Assembly (NCBI RefSeq): GCF_029960645.1
Contig: NZ_JASBQY010000020.1
Span: 1 to 64,000, forward strand
Direction: 5' to 3'
Length of the DNA: 64,000 nucleotides
Origin: Arthrobacter sp. AL12
Lineage (GTDB): Bacteria > Actinomycetota > Actinomycetes > Actinomycetales > Micrococcaceae
Shown here in pieces: positions 48,762 to 57,536 of the stretch. The position numbers and the translations under genes are program-made. How positions within the stretch are numbered: position 1 is the stretch's first letter; each line of letters begins with the position of its first letter. A model generated the notes under the pieces. The model was not told the DNA's origin, did not search any database, and saw nothing but the letters and a program-made list of their open reading frames with translations.

Positions 48762-49052
48762 TTAGTCTTCCGTGGGGTCGTCGTCTTCCCTGATCTGTCC
48801 CGCTGCAATGCGTTCAGCGGTCTTCACGAATGCCGCGTCGATATACGCCGCGAGGTCACTTTCCCGGACCCGCCACACACCGCGTCCACCAAATTGCCCG
48901 GCGGGAAGAGCACCGCTGCGAACGAGCGCATAGACCAGTGGACTTTTGACGTTCAATATCTCCTGAACCTGCTCAAGAGTCAGCATCCTGGGGAACACGG
49001 GTCCCGTCGTCGGCGCAGCATTCTCGTTCACTTGCTCTGTCCTTTGCGTCAT
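48762..49052 (-). CDS. Excisionase/MerR-like helix-turn-helix protein
   Basis: 96 aa from ATG 49052 (GAGGTGG upstream; TTG 49058 also in frame). HTH_17-type domain: RMLTLEQVQEILNVKSPLVYALVRSGALPAGQFGGRGVWRVRESDLAAYID, i.e. recognition helix followed by a wing that ends in the 'W.ri...dl..yi' motif of Xis/AlpA-like proteins. Acidic C-terminus. Downstream of the giant helicase on the same strand. DNA-binding regulator or recombination directionality factor; no integrase is visible nearby. Confidence 0.75.
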   Translation of the reverse strand: MTQRTEQVNENAAPTTGPVFPRMLTLEQVQEILNVKSPLVYALVRSGALPAGQFGGRGVWRVRESDLAAYIDAAFVKTAERIAAGQIREDDDPTED

Positions 49053-49100
49053 TCTCAATCCACCTCATTCCGGCTCTTCTGAATCGTCCATGGTTCTGCT

Positions 49101-52100
49101 TTAGCGTCCGAATCCCCCGTCTCGGGAGTGACGTGGTGCGGGTCCGGATGATGCCTGCTGCTGCGGGTGAGTGGGCGTTGGATGGGTGCTTCTGGGAGCT
49201 GACGGGAAGCTTGCGGCCTGCAGTCTCCGCAGTCGTGCAACGGCCGGATCCACCTCCGCCGCGGAGGGGGAAGCTTCGGCTTCCGGCGCCGGCTTGGGAG
49301 GTTCGATGGATGCCTTTAGTTTTTCGTTCAATTCCGCGCACTTCGCACGGGCGGTCATGAGTTTGTCTTCGTACTTGAACGGTTTCCCGGCCTGGCTCTC
49401 GACGTCGGCAAGCACCGCCTGTTTTTCGGCGATGGTCTGGCGCAGCTGGGCTTCGTAGCCGGGAAGCCCGGATACTTTATTCTCCAGCCGGGTGATGATG
49501 CCGGCGCTTCCTTCGATCAGCTCCGTGCGGGTAAAGACAAGCGGTGGCGCGGGCACGTCTTTGAGGGTGACGGCGAGGTCCTGGTAAGAGCCGAGCCGGG
49601 AATCGTCGGCCGCGTTGCGGACCTGCAGCTCGTGGCCGCCGAGCGTGGCCATCGTGCCGTAACCCTGTTTTTGGCGGTGGTAGTTTCCGTATTCCGGTGT
49701 GTGGGTACGGACCCATTCAGAGATGGCCGCGACGGCCTCCGGACGTTTGGTGTAGCCCTTGCCGTCGATGGTCGCGCTGAAGGCCTCCCCCGCGGTCGGG
49801 GTGATGCGCGGGAGCGCCGCCTGCAGCGCGGGCAGCTTGCTTTCGGCTGTGGTGATGCTGGATTCGGCCGCGCCCCTGGTCCAGGAGAGAGTGCTCTGTC
49901 CTTTCTCGTGGGCGCGTTTGAGTCGTTCGAGTTTGGTCCGGGCCGCGTCGGCCTCGATCTTGTCCATCACCAGCGGGTTGCCGCTGGTCGCTGCCTTGAT
50001 CTGCGCGGCGTTGAGGGCCAGGTCTCCAACGTCCTCGATCTCACGGATATCGAGGCGTCCGCGCAGGACTTGCTGGATCATGGTGGCCTTGCGCTGGATC
50101 CCGTCCCAGGCGGCGCTGTCGTAACTGCCGACGGTGGCGTACTGGAAGTTGTGGACCTCCGCGTTGGCGTTGCGTTGACGGACGATGCGCCCGTCGCGCT
50201 GGGTCAAGTCAGCCGGCCGCCAGGGACAGGTGACGTGGTGGATCGCTTTGGCGCGAAGCTGGACGTTGGCGCCGGTTCCCATCATGGCGGTGGAGCCGAT
50301 CAGCACGGCCACTTCCCCGTTACGGCATTGGGCGAAGAGCTGGGCTTTCTGCTCGGGCTTGGGTGCGTCCTGGATGAACCGGACCTGCTCCGCCTGGATC
50401 CCTCCGGCAACGAGCTGGTCCTTGATCTGCTGGTACGCCGTCCAGACCGGTTTACCGTCCGGCCCGGTGTTCCTCGAGGGTGTGCTGAGGTCACAGAAGA
50501 TGATCTGCAGCGCACCCTTGTTCGCCGAAGGGATCCCGGATTCGAAACTGGTTTCGTACTCGTTCTCCCGGTTCTCTTCCCAGACTTTCAGGGTCTTGGC
50601 GACAACATGGTCCAGCTTCGTCCCGGATTCGGGTTCGATGCCGACCATGCGCAGGTCCAGCGCGGCCTTGCGGCCGTCGTTGTAGACGGACAGGGCGTTG
50701 TCCGCACCCTTCTCAGCCCAGCCGGAGAGGGAATCCAGCCGGTCCGCGAGGCCCTTCATGTAGTCGGCCAGTTCGGGCGGCTGCGGGATCAGCACCAGTT
50801 CCGGCTGCCGTTCCCCGTCGCCGGGCCGGGGGGCGAGGTCCGGCTTTTTGAGGTAGGTCAGGTCTTCGGAGAGCTTCACGTCAGCGAAGACGTGGAAGGA
50901 CCGCAGCATCTCGGGGACGTTCTTGAATTTGGCGAAGCGCGGCTTGTTCTTCAGCCGGCCCCCGGCGTCCATCTCGATGGCGGTGACGGTCTCCCCGAAC
51001 GTCGCTCCCCAGACGTCGAAGTTCTCCACGCCCGAAGCCTGGAGCAGGTCCGGGCGCAGGTAGCGCTGCATGACGTGGGCTTCGGTGATGGAGTTGGCAA
51101 TCGGTGTGCCGGTCGCCATCGTCACGACGCGTTCCCCGTGGGTGCTGCGCAGGTACTCGAGCTTCAGGTGCATGTCGGTCGCCCGGATGGACCCGGCAAT
51201 TTCTGCGCCCTTGATATTGGTGACCGTGCGCAGGTTCTTATAGTCGTGGGCTTCGTCCACGAACAGGTAGTCCACCCCGGTGTCCTCAAATGTCAGTCCA
51301 AGGTCCGGTGCGGTGTCCATGAGCTTCTTCATGCGCTCTTCTTCGGCCTGGAGCTTCGTCTCAAGCTTCTTCACCGTGGTCCGGTCTTCGCCTTCGGCCT
51401 GGGCGTTGACGATGGTCTGCCGGACGTCGGCGATGATCGACTCCTGGTAGGCCTCAACGGTTTCGGCTTTCACGCCGATGCTCTTGAAAGCCTGCTGGGT
51501 CATGATGATGCCGTCCCAGTCGTTCGCCGCGGCGCGGGCGACGAACTGCCGGCGCGCGGCCAGGTCCCCGCTCCTGGTCTTGATGTCATCAGACCCTGCC
51601 GAGAGCAGGCGGGCCTGCGGGTACATTTCCAGCCACTCGCGGGTGAACTGCTCCAGCATGTGGTTCGGGACGACAACCATGGGCTTGGAGGCCATGCCCA
51701 GGCGTTTGAGTTCCATCGCTCCAATCACTATTTCGCCGGTCTTGCCGGCCCCGACTTCGTGGAAGAGTCCCACGGCCGGTTCGGAGATGATGCGCGCCAC
51801 GGCGGTGCGCTGGTGCGGGTGCGGAGTGTAGCCCTTAGCCAGCCCCGGCAGGGTCAGGCGGCCGCCTTCCTTGGTGTAGTCGCGCAGGGCCAGGGAGTTG
51901 AAGCGGCGGTTGTATTCGTCAATGAGCCGGCTGGCACGCTCGGGGTCTTCCCAGACCCACTCGGCGAAGCGTTCCTGCAGGGCTTCGGCCTTTTCCTGGG
52001 CCGCTTCGGTTTCTTCGAGGTTGGCAACGGCTTTACCGTCCTCGTTCTTGTCCTCGACCTGGATACTCTTTTGTTCCAGGATGCTTTGCAGCAGGTCCGG

Positions 52101-54638
52101 GGCGGGCCGGCGGCCCGTCCCCCACTCGTTCGTGGAACGGACCGTCCCCCGGTTGGCTTTGACCCGCCAGATGCCGCTGCCAACGCTGCTCACGCTGGCA
52201 TAAGGATCGGCCAGGATGTCCTGGACGAAGCGCTGGTGTTCCTCGGGGGAAATCCAGACCGCACCGATGCGCGCCTCGACATCTTCCATACCGACCCGGG
52301 GCGGCTGGACTTCCTCCAGCGCGGTAACGTTCACGCTCAGGCGTTCGTCCCCGGCCGCCGCAGCGCGGGCGGCGTCGAGCTTGGTCCGGACGTTCCCGGA
52401 CAGGTATTCCGGGGCGGTGACGAGCTTGCCGGATTCCGGGTCATCGAACACGAGCGTGCCCAGCTGCTCGCGGGCTTCCTCTTCCGTGACGCCCAGCAGG
52501 TCCGCGATCTGTTCCAGCTCCGGGGCGCCGTAGGTGTCCAGGGCGATGGCCAGGGCTTCGTCAACGGTGTCCGCGCCCATCAGCGGTTTGCGGGCCACCA
52601 CCTGCCGGTGCTGAAGCAAAGCCGCCGGTGTCGCGGTATTCGTCTCCTCGTTGAACCTCTCCAGGGCCGGCGGCAGAGTACCGAAGGGGTCCGTCTGGCG
52701 CAGGATCCGCACGGCGGGTGCTACACGGCGGGTGATGATGTCCTCGCCCGTTTCCTTGTCCGTGCGGACAGATTCCGTGAAACGGTTCAGCGGCCCATAT
52801 TTAGCGGCATATGACGTGTACTGCTCAGCCAGGGCGGTTCGTTGAGCCGACATCGCCGGGGTGTCTTCGCTGTCGGAAGCTTCCATTTCCAACAGGGCGC
52901 GTGCACCGTCGCGCAGCCCCAGCAGGTCACGAAGTTCGACTGCATGCGCTTTGGGTACCGGGAACGATATCTGTTCCCCTGCACGGGCAACGGTGAAGGT
53001 TCCGTCTTGTTGGGCGGTGAGGGTGCCGTCCCATTCCTGTCCGGTGGACGGCAGCAGTGCCGCCGGGGTTTTGCCCGGGGCCGGTTCGGCCGGGGCGTGG
53101 TTCAGGCCGCGGTCCAGTGCTTCCTGCACCACGGCGTCGAGCCGCCGGGCGAGCAGCTGCGGGAGGGCGGCGAGATCGTCGGCTTTGACGCTGACGGTGT
53201 CCTCGCCGTACATGCCGTTCCCGACGGTGATCTGCCCCAGGACATTCTGCGGGTTCAGGTCAAAGTAGCTGTTGATCTTCACATTGCGGCCGTCAATGAT
53301 GACGGGGCCGACCTTTTCCCAGTCCGTGTTGGCGGGCTCCCGGCCCGGCTCGCGCTTGCGCAGCAGCAGCAGGTCAGTGAGTGCTTCGGTGCCGGCGGCG
53401 CGGCGGTGGGCTCCGGTGGGCAGGCGCACGGCTCCCACCAGATCCGCCATGGCACTCATCTCCCGCCTCGAAGTGGGGTTGGTTGCGTCCAGGGTGAAGC
53501 TGGAGGTCAGCACGGCGACGTAGCCACCGGGTTTCACCGCGGCCAGGCTCTTGAGGATGAAGTGGTTGTGCATGGAATGCCGGGATTCGGCATTGTGGGT
53601 CTTGTCGTAGAGCGCGTTCTTGCTGAACGGGACGTTGCCGACGGCAAGGTCAAAGGAGTTGGTCTTGATCGGGGTGTCCGCAAAGGACTCGCCGCGGATC
53701 GTCGCGTCGGGGTACAGGCCCCGGGAAATTGAGGCGGTCAGCGGATCAAGCTCCACGCCGGTCATCCGGGCGCCTTCCGGGGCGAAACCAATAAACGTTC
53801 CCGCACCCGATCCGGGTTCCAGAACCTCTCCCCCGGTGAAGCCGAGCCGGTCAACGGCTGACCAGATTTCCTTCACCAGGGCAGCGTCGGTGTAATAGGC
53901 GTTCGTCGTGGTCCGCGACGCTGCAGCGAACTCGCGCTCGCTCAGGACGTCCTGCAGCTGGGCGCGCTCGGCCGCCCATTCGGCCTTGTCGAACAGCTGG
54001 GGCACCGCCCCCCAGCTGGACCACCGCGCCAGGGAACGCTGCTCTGCCTCGGTGGCCGGCCTCTGCTGGTCCTCCAGCTCCCGGACGATGCGGATAGCTT
54101 CAACGTTTGCTGCGAAGCGGGCTTTCTGACCCGATGGCGCAAGGTCAGCCTGGGATGCTGGGCGGAACCGTCCAACCGCGGCAACCGCTGCCGGCTCCGG
54201 CTGGGGTTCTGCCTCTAGCTCTCCTCGTCCTCCTGGGCCCCGTAGATCGGCTCCATCTCCTCCGGCTCCGCGGGAAGGCTGTCGTAGATCATCTCCTGAT
54301 ACACCATCCCGCGTGCCCGGAGCTTGGCCATGTTCGCCAGCCCGATGTACTCCAGCGGCGGTTCCGAGCCCCTGGTTGGTGTCAGCTGTTCGCTGAGGTC
54401 CCAGATTGCCTGCTGGATTTCCTCCCCCAAGGTCCAAAAGTGTGTCTCGGGGTCCGCTATCTGCGCGAAGCTCTCCGGGTCGTGATTCTTCATGGTTTCC
54501 ATGGCGTGTCTGCCGTGCTCGTTCATTGATTACCTCTTCCGGTTCGGCCCACAGGGACTCCAGACTCATCTGGCCCTCAATGTGGTTCTTAGATTTCCTC
54601 GGTGCCATGTGCGCCGCTCCCCCTCCGTTTGTCTCCAC
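49101..54638 (-). CDS. Giant DNA methyltransferase-SNF2-like helicase fusion
   Basis: Up to 1,845 aa. N6-adenine methyltransferase module: motif I VLEPGSGAGTFIG at about 270, motif IV-like GNVPFSKN at about 333. SF2 helicase: Walker A EVGAGKTGE at about 960, Walker B VDEAHDYKN at about 1127, motif VI QRDGRIVRQ near 1480. The C-terminus has coiled coils and a Pro-rich end. Architecture matches plasmid/phage proteins related to DarB-like antirestriction factors, thought to protect or remodel incoming DNA. The start is uncertain: the frame is open from 54638, but 54526-54215 also encodes a separate protein in another frame, and no ATG/GTG/TTG exists in the helicase frame just after it. Confidence 0.85.
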   Translation of the reverse strand: METNGGGAAHMAPRKSKNHIEGQMSLESLWAEPEEVINERARQTRHGNHEESRPGELRADSGPRDTLLDLGGGNPAGNLGPQRTADTNQGLGTAAGVHRAGEHGQAPGTRDGVSGDDLRQPSRGAGGDGADLRGPGGRGELEAEPQPEPAAVAAVGRFRPASQADLAPSGQKARFAANVEAIRIVRELEDQQRPATEAEQRSLARWSSWGAVPQLFDKAEWAAERAQLQDVLSEREFAAASRTTTNAYYTDAALVKEIWSAVDRLGFTGGEVLEPGSGAGTFIGFAPEGARMTGVELDPLTASISRGLYPDATIRGESFADTPIKTNSFDLAVGNVPFSKNALYDKTHNAESRHSMHNHFILKSLAAVKPGGYVAVLTSSFTLDATNPTSRREMSAMADLVGAVRLPTGAHRRAAGTEALTDLLLLRKREPGREPANTDWEKVGPVIIDGRNVKINSYFDLNPQNVLGQITVGNGMYGEDTVSVKADDLAALPQLLARRLDAVVQEALDRGLNHAPAEPAPGKTPAALLPSTGQEWDGTLTAQQDGTFTVARAGEQISFPVPKAHAVELRDLLGLRDGARALLEMEASDSEDTPAMSAQRTALAEQYTSYAAKYGPLNRFTESVRTDKETGEDIITRRVAPAVRILRQTDPFGTLPPALERFNEETNTATPAALLQHRQVVARKPLMGADTVDEALAIALDTYGAPELEQIADLLGVTEEEAREQLGTLVFDDPESGKLVTAPEYLSGNVRTKLDAARAAAAGDERLSVNVTALEEVQPPRVGMEDVEARIGAVWISPEEHQRFVQDILADPYASVSSVGSGIWRVKANRGTVRSTNEWGTGRRPAPDLLQSILEQKSIQVEDKNEDGKAVANLEETEAAQEKAEALQERFAEWVWEDPERASRLIDEYNRRFNSLALRDYTKEGGRLTLPGLAKGYTPHPHQRTAVARIISEPAVGLFHEVGAGKTGEIVIGAMELKRLGMASKPMVVVPNHMLEQFTREWLEMYPQARLLSAGSDDIKTRSGDLAARRQFVARAAANDWDGIIMTQQAFKSIGVKAETVEAYQESIIADVRQTIVNAQAEGEDRTTVKKLETKLQAEEERMKKLMDTAPDLGLTFEDTGVDYLFVDEAHDYKNLRTVTNIKGAEIAGSIRATDMHLKLEYLRSTHGERVVTMATGTPIANSITEAHVMQRYLRPDLLQASGVENFDVWGATFGETVTAIEMDAGGRLKNKPRFAKFKNVPEMLRSFHVFADVKLSEDLTYLKKPDLAPRPGDGERQPELVLIPQPPELADYMKGLADRLDSLSGWAEKGADNALSVYNDGRKAALDLRMVGIEPESGTKLDHVVAKTLKVWEENRENEYETSFESGIPSANKGALQIIFCDLSTPSRNTGPDGKPVWTAYQQIKDQLVAGGIQAEQVRFIQDAPKPEQKAQLFAQCRNGEVAVLIGSTAMMGTGANVQLRAKAIHHVTCPWRPADLTQRDGRIVRQRNANAEVHNFQYATVGSYDSAAWDGIQRKATMIQQVLRGRLDIREIEDVGDLALNAAQIKAATSGNPLVMDKIEADAARTKLERLKRAHEKGQSTLSWTRGAAESSITTAESKLPALQAALPRITPTAGEAFSATIDGKGYTKRPEAVAAISEWVRTHTPEYGNYHRQKQGYGTMATLGGHELQVRNAADDSRLGSYQDLAVTLKDVPAPPLVFTRTELIEGSAGIITRLENKVSGLPGYEAQLRQTIAEKQAVLADVESQAGKPFKYEDKLMTARAKCAELNEKLKASIEPPKPAPEAEASPSAAEVDPAVARLRRLQAASFPSAPRSTHPTPTHPQQQASSGPAPRHSRDGGFGR
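54215..54526 (-). CDS. Small acidic protein nested out of frame in the helicase 5' end
   Basis: 103 aa from ATG 54526. Sequence HDPESFAQIADPETHFWTLGEEIQQAIWDLSEQLTP, then LEYIGLANMAKLRARGMVYQEMIYDSLPAEPEE, has natural composition and a pattern I associate with TnpV-like small proteins preceding such helicases. It lies in the +1 frame relative to the long helicase frame and ends just before the conserved helicase N-terminus (VGRFRPASQADLAPS). Probably the real upstream gene, which makes the helicase reading through this region questionable. Confidence 0.65.
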   Translation of the reverse strand: MNEHGRHAMETMKNHDPESFAQIADPETHFWTLGEEIQQAIWDLSEQLTPTRGSEPPLEYIGLANMAKLRARGMVYQEMIYDSLPAEPEEMEPIYGAQEDEES

Positions 54639-54672
54639 GCTAGCGAAGGCACCGGAGGATTAACAGCCGCAC

Positions 54673-55257
54673 CTACTCTTGCGGTACCTGCAGACTCTTC
54701 CGCTGCCGTGCGAGTTCACGCACGACGGTGGCTTCACTGACCTCGATGGTCTTGGCGATGGCGCTGATCGTCCGCTTCTCACCACGCATCCGGTGCGCGG
54801 TGGCTGCTTTGTCCGGCGTCATTTTGGTAGGCCGGCCGCCGACGCGGCCGCGGGCCTTCGCCGCCGCAAGGCCGGCCTTCGTCCGTTCACGCAGCCGGTT
54901 CCGCTCATACTCGGCGATAGCGGAGAAGAAGTGGAACATCAGCAACCCCTGGGAGTTGGTCGTGTCCAGCCAGGTCTCCGTCAGCGACCGGAGACCAACC
55001 TGCCTGTCAGCCAGCGTCTTCACGATGCCGGCCAGGTCGGCGGTGTTCCTCCCGAGCCGGGACAAATCGTTGACCACCAAAATGTTCCCCGGCTGAAGAT
55101 GATCCAAGCAGTCCTGCCACTGCGGCCGTTCCGCCGTCGCACCCGACGCAAAATCCGTCCAGATCCGGAAGCACCCGGCAGCGTTCAAAGCATCCAACTG
55201 CAGGTCCACCGACTGCTCAGTAGTGCTTACTCGGGCATAGCCAAGCAACGTAGCCAC
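54673..55257 (-). CDS. Serine recombinase (resolvase/invertase family)
   Basis: 194 aa from GTG 55257, chosen because GAAGGGGAC lies 5-8 bases upstream (ATG 55272 has no such site). Catalytic Ser11 in LLGYARVSTTEQ; ILVVNDLSRLGRNTADL and ERNRLRERTKAGLAAAKARGR (E-helix region); C-terminal HTH of Hin type (KRTISAIAKTIEVSEATVVREL). Resolves cointegrates or dimers. Its upstream region (55258-55376), where a res site would be, is bordered by a Tn402-like terminal repeat. Confidence 0.92.
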   Translation of the reverse strand: MATLLGYARVSTTEQSVDLQLDALNAAGCFRIWTDFASGATAERPQWQDCLDHLQPGNILVVNDLSRLGRNTADLAGIVKTLADRQVGLRSLTETWLDTTNSQGLLMFHFFSAIAEYERNRLRERTKAGLAAAKARGRVGGRPTKMTPDKAATAHRMRGEKRTISAIAKTIEVSEATVVRELARQRKSLQVPQE

Positions 55258-55376
55258 ATCAGTCCCCTTCATTCATTCAAAAACCGTCGTCCGGCGGAGT
55301 TTTGACCAACACCGTCCCCGTAGATTTCGCAGTCGAGTTCTGACACAGCCTAGCACCGTCGAAGCCGATCTTGAGA

Positions 55377-55424
55377 TGTGAGTTTCCGAAGTCAACTGCA
55401 CAGAATGTCCAAAGCCGCCTGCAC
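55377..55424 (+). repeat. Tn402/Tn5053-like terminal inverted repeat with second inner repeat
   Basis: From 55377 the sequence begins TGTGAGTTTCCGAAGTCAAC and continues TGCAC (25 bp to 55401). A second related 14-mer AAAGCCGCCTGCAC follows in the next 23 bp. This two-repeat layout (GAAG-x-C-x-x-CTGCAC units) is that of Tn5053/Tn402 ends bound by TniA. The outward side faces the resolvase at 55257; the interior is to the right. No tniABQ genes appear in the window. Confidence 0.65.
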
Positions 55425-55498
55425 AGCCGCCCGTTGGGGATCGGCTACCGGACGACTATCGTGTCGATGTTCTCGATGTGACGAGATAGGTTCGAACG

Positions 55499-56053
55499 AT
55501 GAATGAAGCCCTGAGGCTGCAGAGGCATGAAGACCTCGGCATGATGGAACTTGCCGCAATGCAAAAGCTTTTCGACTCCGAGTACTTAAGCGATTTCGGC
55601 CGGTGGAACCCGCACGCGCCTTACGGCTATTCTCCGGCGGATTTCCATGTGCTGGCGTTTCAAGGGTCTGTGTTGGCGGCGCATGTGGGCTTTCAGCGGC
55701 GTGTGATCTCAGTAGGAGCCGACGAGGTCCTTGTGGCTGGCACGGGAGGCGTGCTGGTTGATCCACGCTTTCGCGGTACTGGTCTCGGCGGCCGAGCTAT
55801 GCGGCACGCTCAAAAGGCGATGCGCGATGAAGCCGAAGCCCACTTCGGTTTCCTCGGATGCCGGAATGAGGTGGTCCCCTTCTACGAGTCGGCTGGATGG
55901 GTTCAGGTGCACGCCACGGAACGGTGCTTGTCCCGCGCGGACCAGAAATCAGTCATCGTGTCTCAGGGAGGGCCAACGCTCATCTGCTCGTCGAGTCGTG
56001 ATGCAAGTGAGTGGCCCAACGGCGACATCGATCTTCGAGGGACACCCTGGTGA
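55499..56053 (+). CDS. GNAT acetyltransferase related to AAC(2')-I
   Basis: 184 aa. GNAT fold with acetyl-CoA loop VDPRFRGTGLGGRAMRHAQ (R/Q-x-x-G-x-G/A). It also shares AAC(2')-specific features: HVGFQRRVISVGADEVLVAGTGGVLV (compare HAAVIQRRLI..), FLGCRNEVVPFYESAGW and the terminal ICSSSRDASEWPNGDIDLRGTPW (compare LMCDWRAGDVW). Aminoglycoside 2'-N-acetylation is possible but sequence similarity seems distant. First gene inside the Tn402-like end. Confidence 0.75.
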   Translation: MNEALRLQRHEDLGMMELAAMQKLFDSEYLSDFGRWNPHAPYGYSPADFHVLAFQGSVLAAHVGFQRRVISVGADEVLVAGTGGVLVDPRFRGTGLGGRAMRHAQKAMRDEAEAHFGFLGCRNEVVPFYESAGWVQVHATERCLSRADQKSVIVSQGGPTLICSSSRDASEWPNGDIDLRGTPW

Positions 56054-56166
56054 CATCACGACTCAGAGCGCCTTCCCGCGTCCGGTAGAGGATCCTTTAC
56101 CGGGACACGTGCGGCCTGAATCTCATTCCCATTTACAGGTACCCTCGTTTGATTCATAGTCGAGGC

Positions 56167-56853
56167 ATGAGACTGGCTGGCATTCTCCCCGAAGACGCTC
56201 CTGACCCGCGGGCCGGATGGGCCGAGCGCCTGAAGCTGATGCCCATTCCGGTGATGGGGCTCGCGCCTCAACCATCGTTGGAGGACACCGACAGCCTTGG
56301 TGTGACCTATGGCCAAGATGATCGTGGGTACAACGAGATGACGGCGAGCATCACCTATACGCTCTGGCGAAACCCGGATGACCGCTCAGACCCGGTAAAC
56401 CTCGCGGACCTCAACGAGAAGACACGCAGATCGATCGAGGAAGTTCCGCCATGGCCGCGGCCCCCTTGGCTGATCGAGTACGTGGAGCGCCTGCGTTACC
56501 CGCAACTTGAGGAGGCCGTGCGAACCACCTGGCACCGCGATCCATCCGAGCGTTCTTCGGTTCGAAGCCTGTTGGTTGACCATGTCAACCACATCCTCAT
56601 GAACCAATATCGGCAAGAGCTCTGGCCGGGCAGCAACCCGTGGGACCAGCACGCCCCCACAGTTACCGGCCGGATGGTCAACAGCCAGGCCAGGACCGTC
56701 ATCAACGGAGTCGATATGCCCGGTGCAGAGGTCGATACGGACCCGTTCGTCTACGGTATCGGAGCCCAAATGGCAGGCGGCGGCGTGGTGACCGCTGTGC
56801 TTCCCCGCACTGAGCTCAAGCACATCCAGGTCCGGTTCACGACCCGGAGCTAA
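56167..56853 (+). CDS. Hypothetical cytoplasmic protein, ~228 aa
   Basis: ATG 56167 preferred; TTG 56149 is in frame. Aromatic- and Pro-rich middle (EEVPPWPRPPWLIEYVERLRYPQLEEAVRTTWHRDPSERSSVRSLLVDHVNHILMNQYR), C-terminal strands with GIGAQMAGGGVVTAVLPRTELKHIQVRF. No signal peptide or TM. Not recognised. Cargo of the putative transposon. Confidence 0.55.
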   Translation: MRLAGILPEDAPDPRAGWAERLKLMPIPVMGLAPQPSLEDTDSLGVTYGQDDRGYNEMTASITYTLWRNPDDRSDPVNLADLNEKTRRSIEEVPPWPRPPWLIEYVERLRYPQLEEAVRTTWHRDPSERSSVRSLLVDHVNHILMNQYRQELWPGSNPWDQHAPTVTGRMVNSQARTVINGVDMPGAEVDTDPFVYGIGAQMAGGGVVTAVLPRTELKHIQVRFTTRS

Positions 56854-57015
56854 CGGTCACACCCCAGCGTCCGTAAGCGGATGGTGCACCGGCACTAACG
56901 CCCGCACATACTGCGGCGGGACTCTCGTAAGGCGGACTCTGAGCGTGTCCTCGAGTATGCGTAGAACAGCTTCGACTGAGACTGCGGCCGTTCGGGACCG
57001 TCCCCGGGATGCGGG

Positions 57016-57375
57016 CTAGCCTGACTTAGGGGTGTAGTCGGGGTAGTAGCGCCGGATCTCGCTGACCGTTTTCCCTGCGGCGATCATGCGTTCAACAGGC
57101 ATGAGGCTGCGGACTTCATCGTCGCTTGAACGGACACTGTTCCACGGGCCCATGGTCTGATAACAGAAGTCGTTGGGGTCGGCCAACCGCAGTTCGTCGT
57201 AGCATTCCGGATGGTCCGGGTCGTTCGACGCCGGCAGTGATGCCCCGGGCTTCACCTGCCCGGTTTCCTCCTGGCCGGCGCCAGTGAGGGCGGAGCCGCT
57301 GGCGGCGGCTGCCCCGAGTCCCAGCATGACTGCTAGTGCCAACGAACCGGCAATGGCCTTCGTCCTGCGAATCAT
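57016..57375 (-). CDS. Small secreted protein
   Basis: 119 aa from ATG 57375 (GGGGAAA upstream). Sec signal: MIRRTKAIAGSLALAVMLGLGAAAASG, cleavage near Ala25. The mature part has two Cys (HPECYDEL, DFCYQTMGPW) that could pair, and ends YYPDYTPKSG. Divergent from the ECF sigma gene, 161 bp apart, so it could be in its regulon. Family unknown. Confidence 0.6.
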   Translation of the reverse strand: MIRRTKAIAGSLALAVMLGLGAAAASGSALTGAGQEETGQVKPGASLPASNDPDHPECYDELRLADPNDFCYQTMGPWNSVRSSDDEVRSLMPVERMIAAGKTVSEIRRYYPDYTPKSG

Positions 57376-57502
57376 CGTTTTCCCCAAAATTCGGTACGCG
57401 GCTTCGGAGGGATCAATGTAGCACCCTCGATCGTTGGAGGCCGCGGGTGGTGGTGGTTGGTAGATCCGACGGACACGGACGCCAAAAAAATTCGAGGTCG
57501 AG

Positions 57503-57530
57503 GGAACTTTTCTAAAGGCACCGGACACTA
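57503..57530 (+). promoter_or_regulatory. Putative ECF-type promoter of the sigma gene
   Basis: GGAAC (57503-57507) then, after 13-15 bp, CCGGACACTA (57521-57530), with the ATG only 6 bases further on. The spacing suggests a nearly leaderless, autoregulated transcript. A related CCGGACATTA stands before the other sigma gene (60807-60816). Confidence 0.45.
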
Positions 57531-57536
57531 CTAGGT

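Noticed and set aside
49632..52814. 1,060-residue plus-strand open frame
   Set aside because: Antisense to the methyltransferase-helicase, whose motifs are all on the minus strand.
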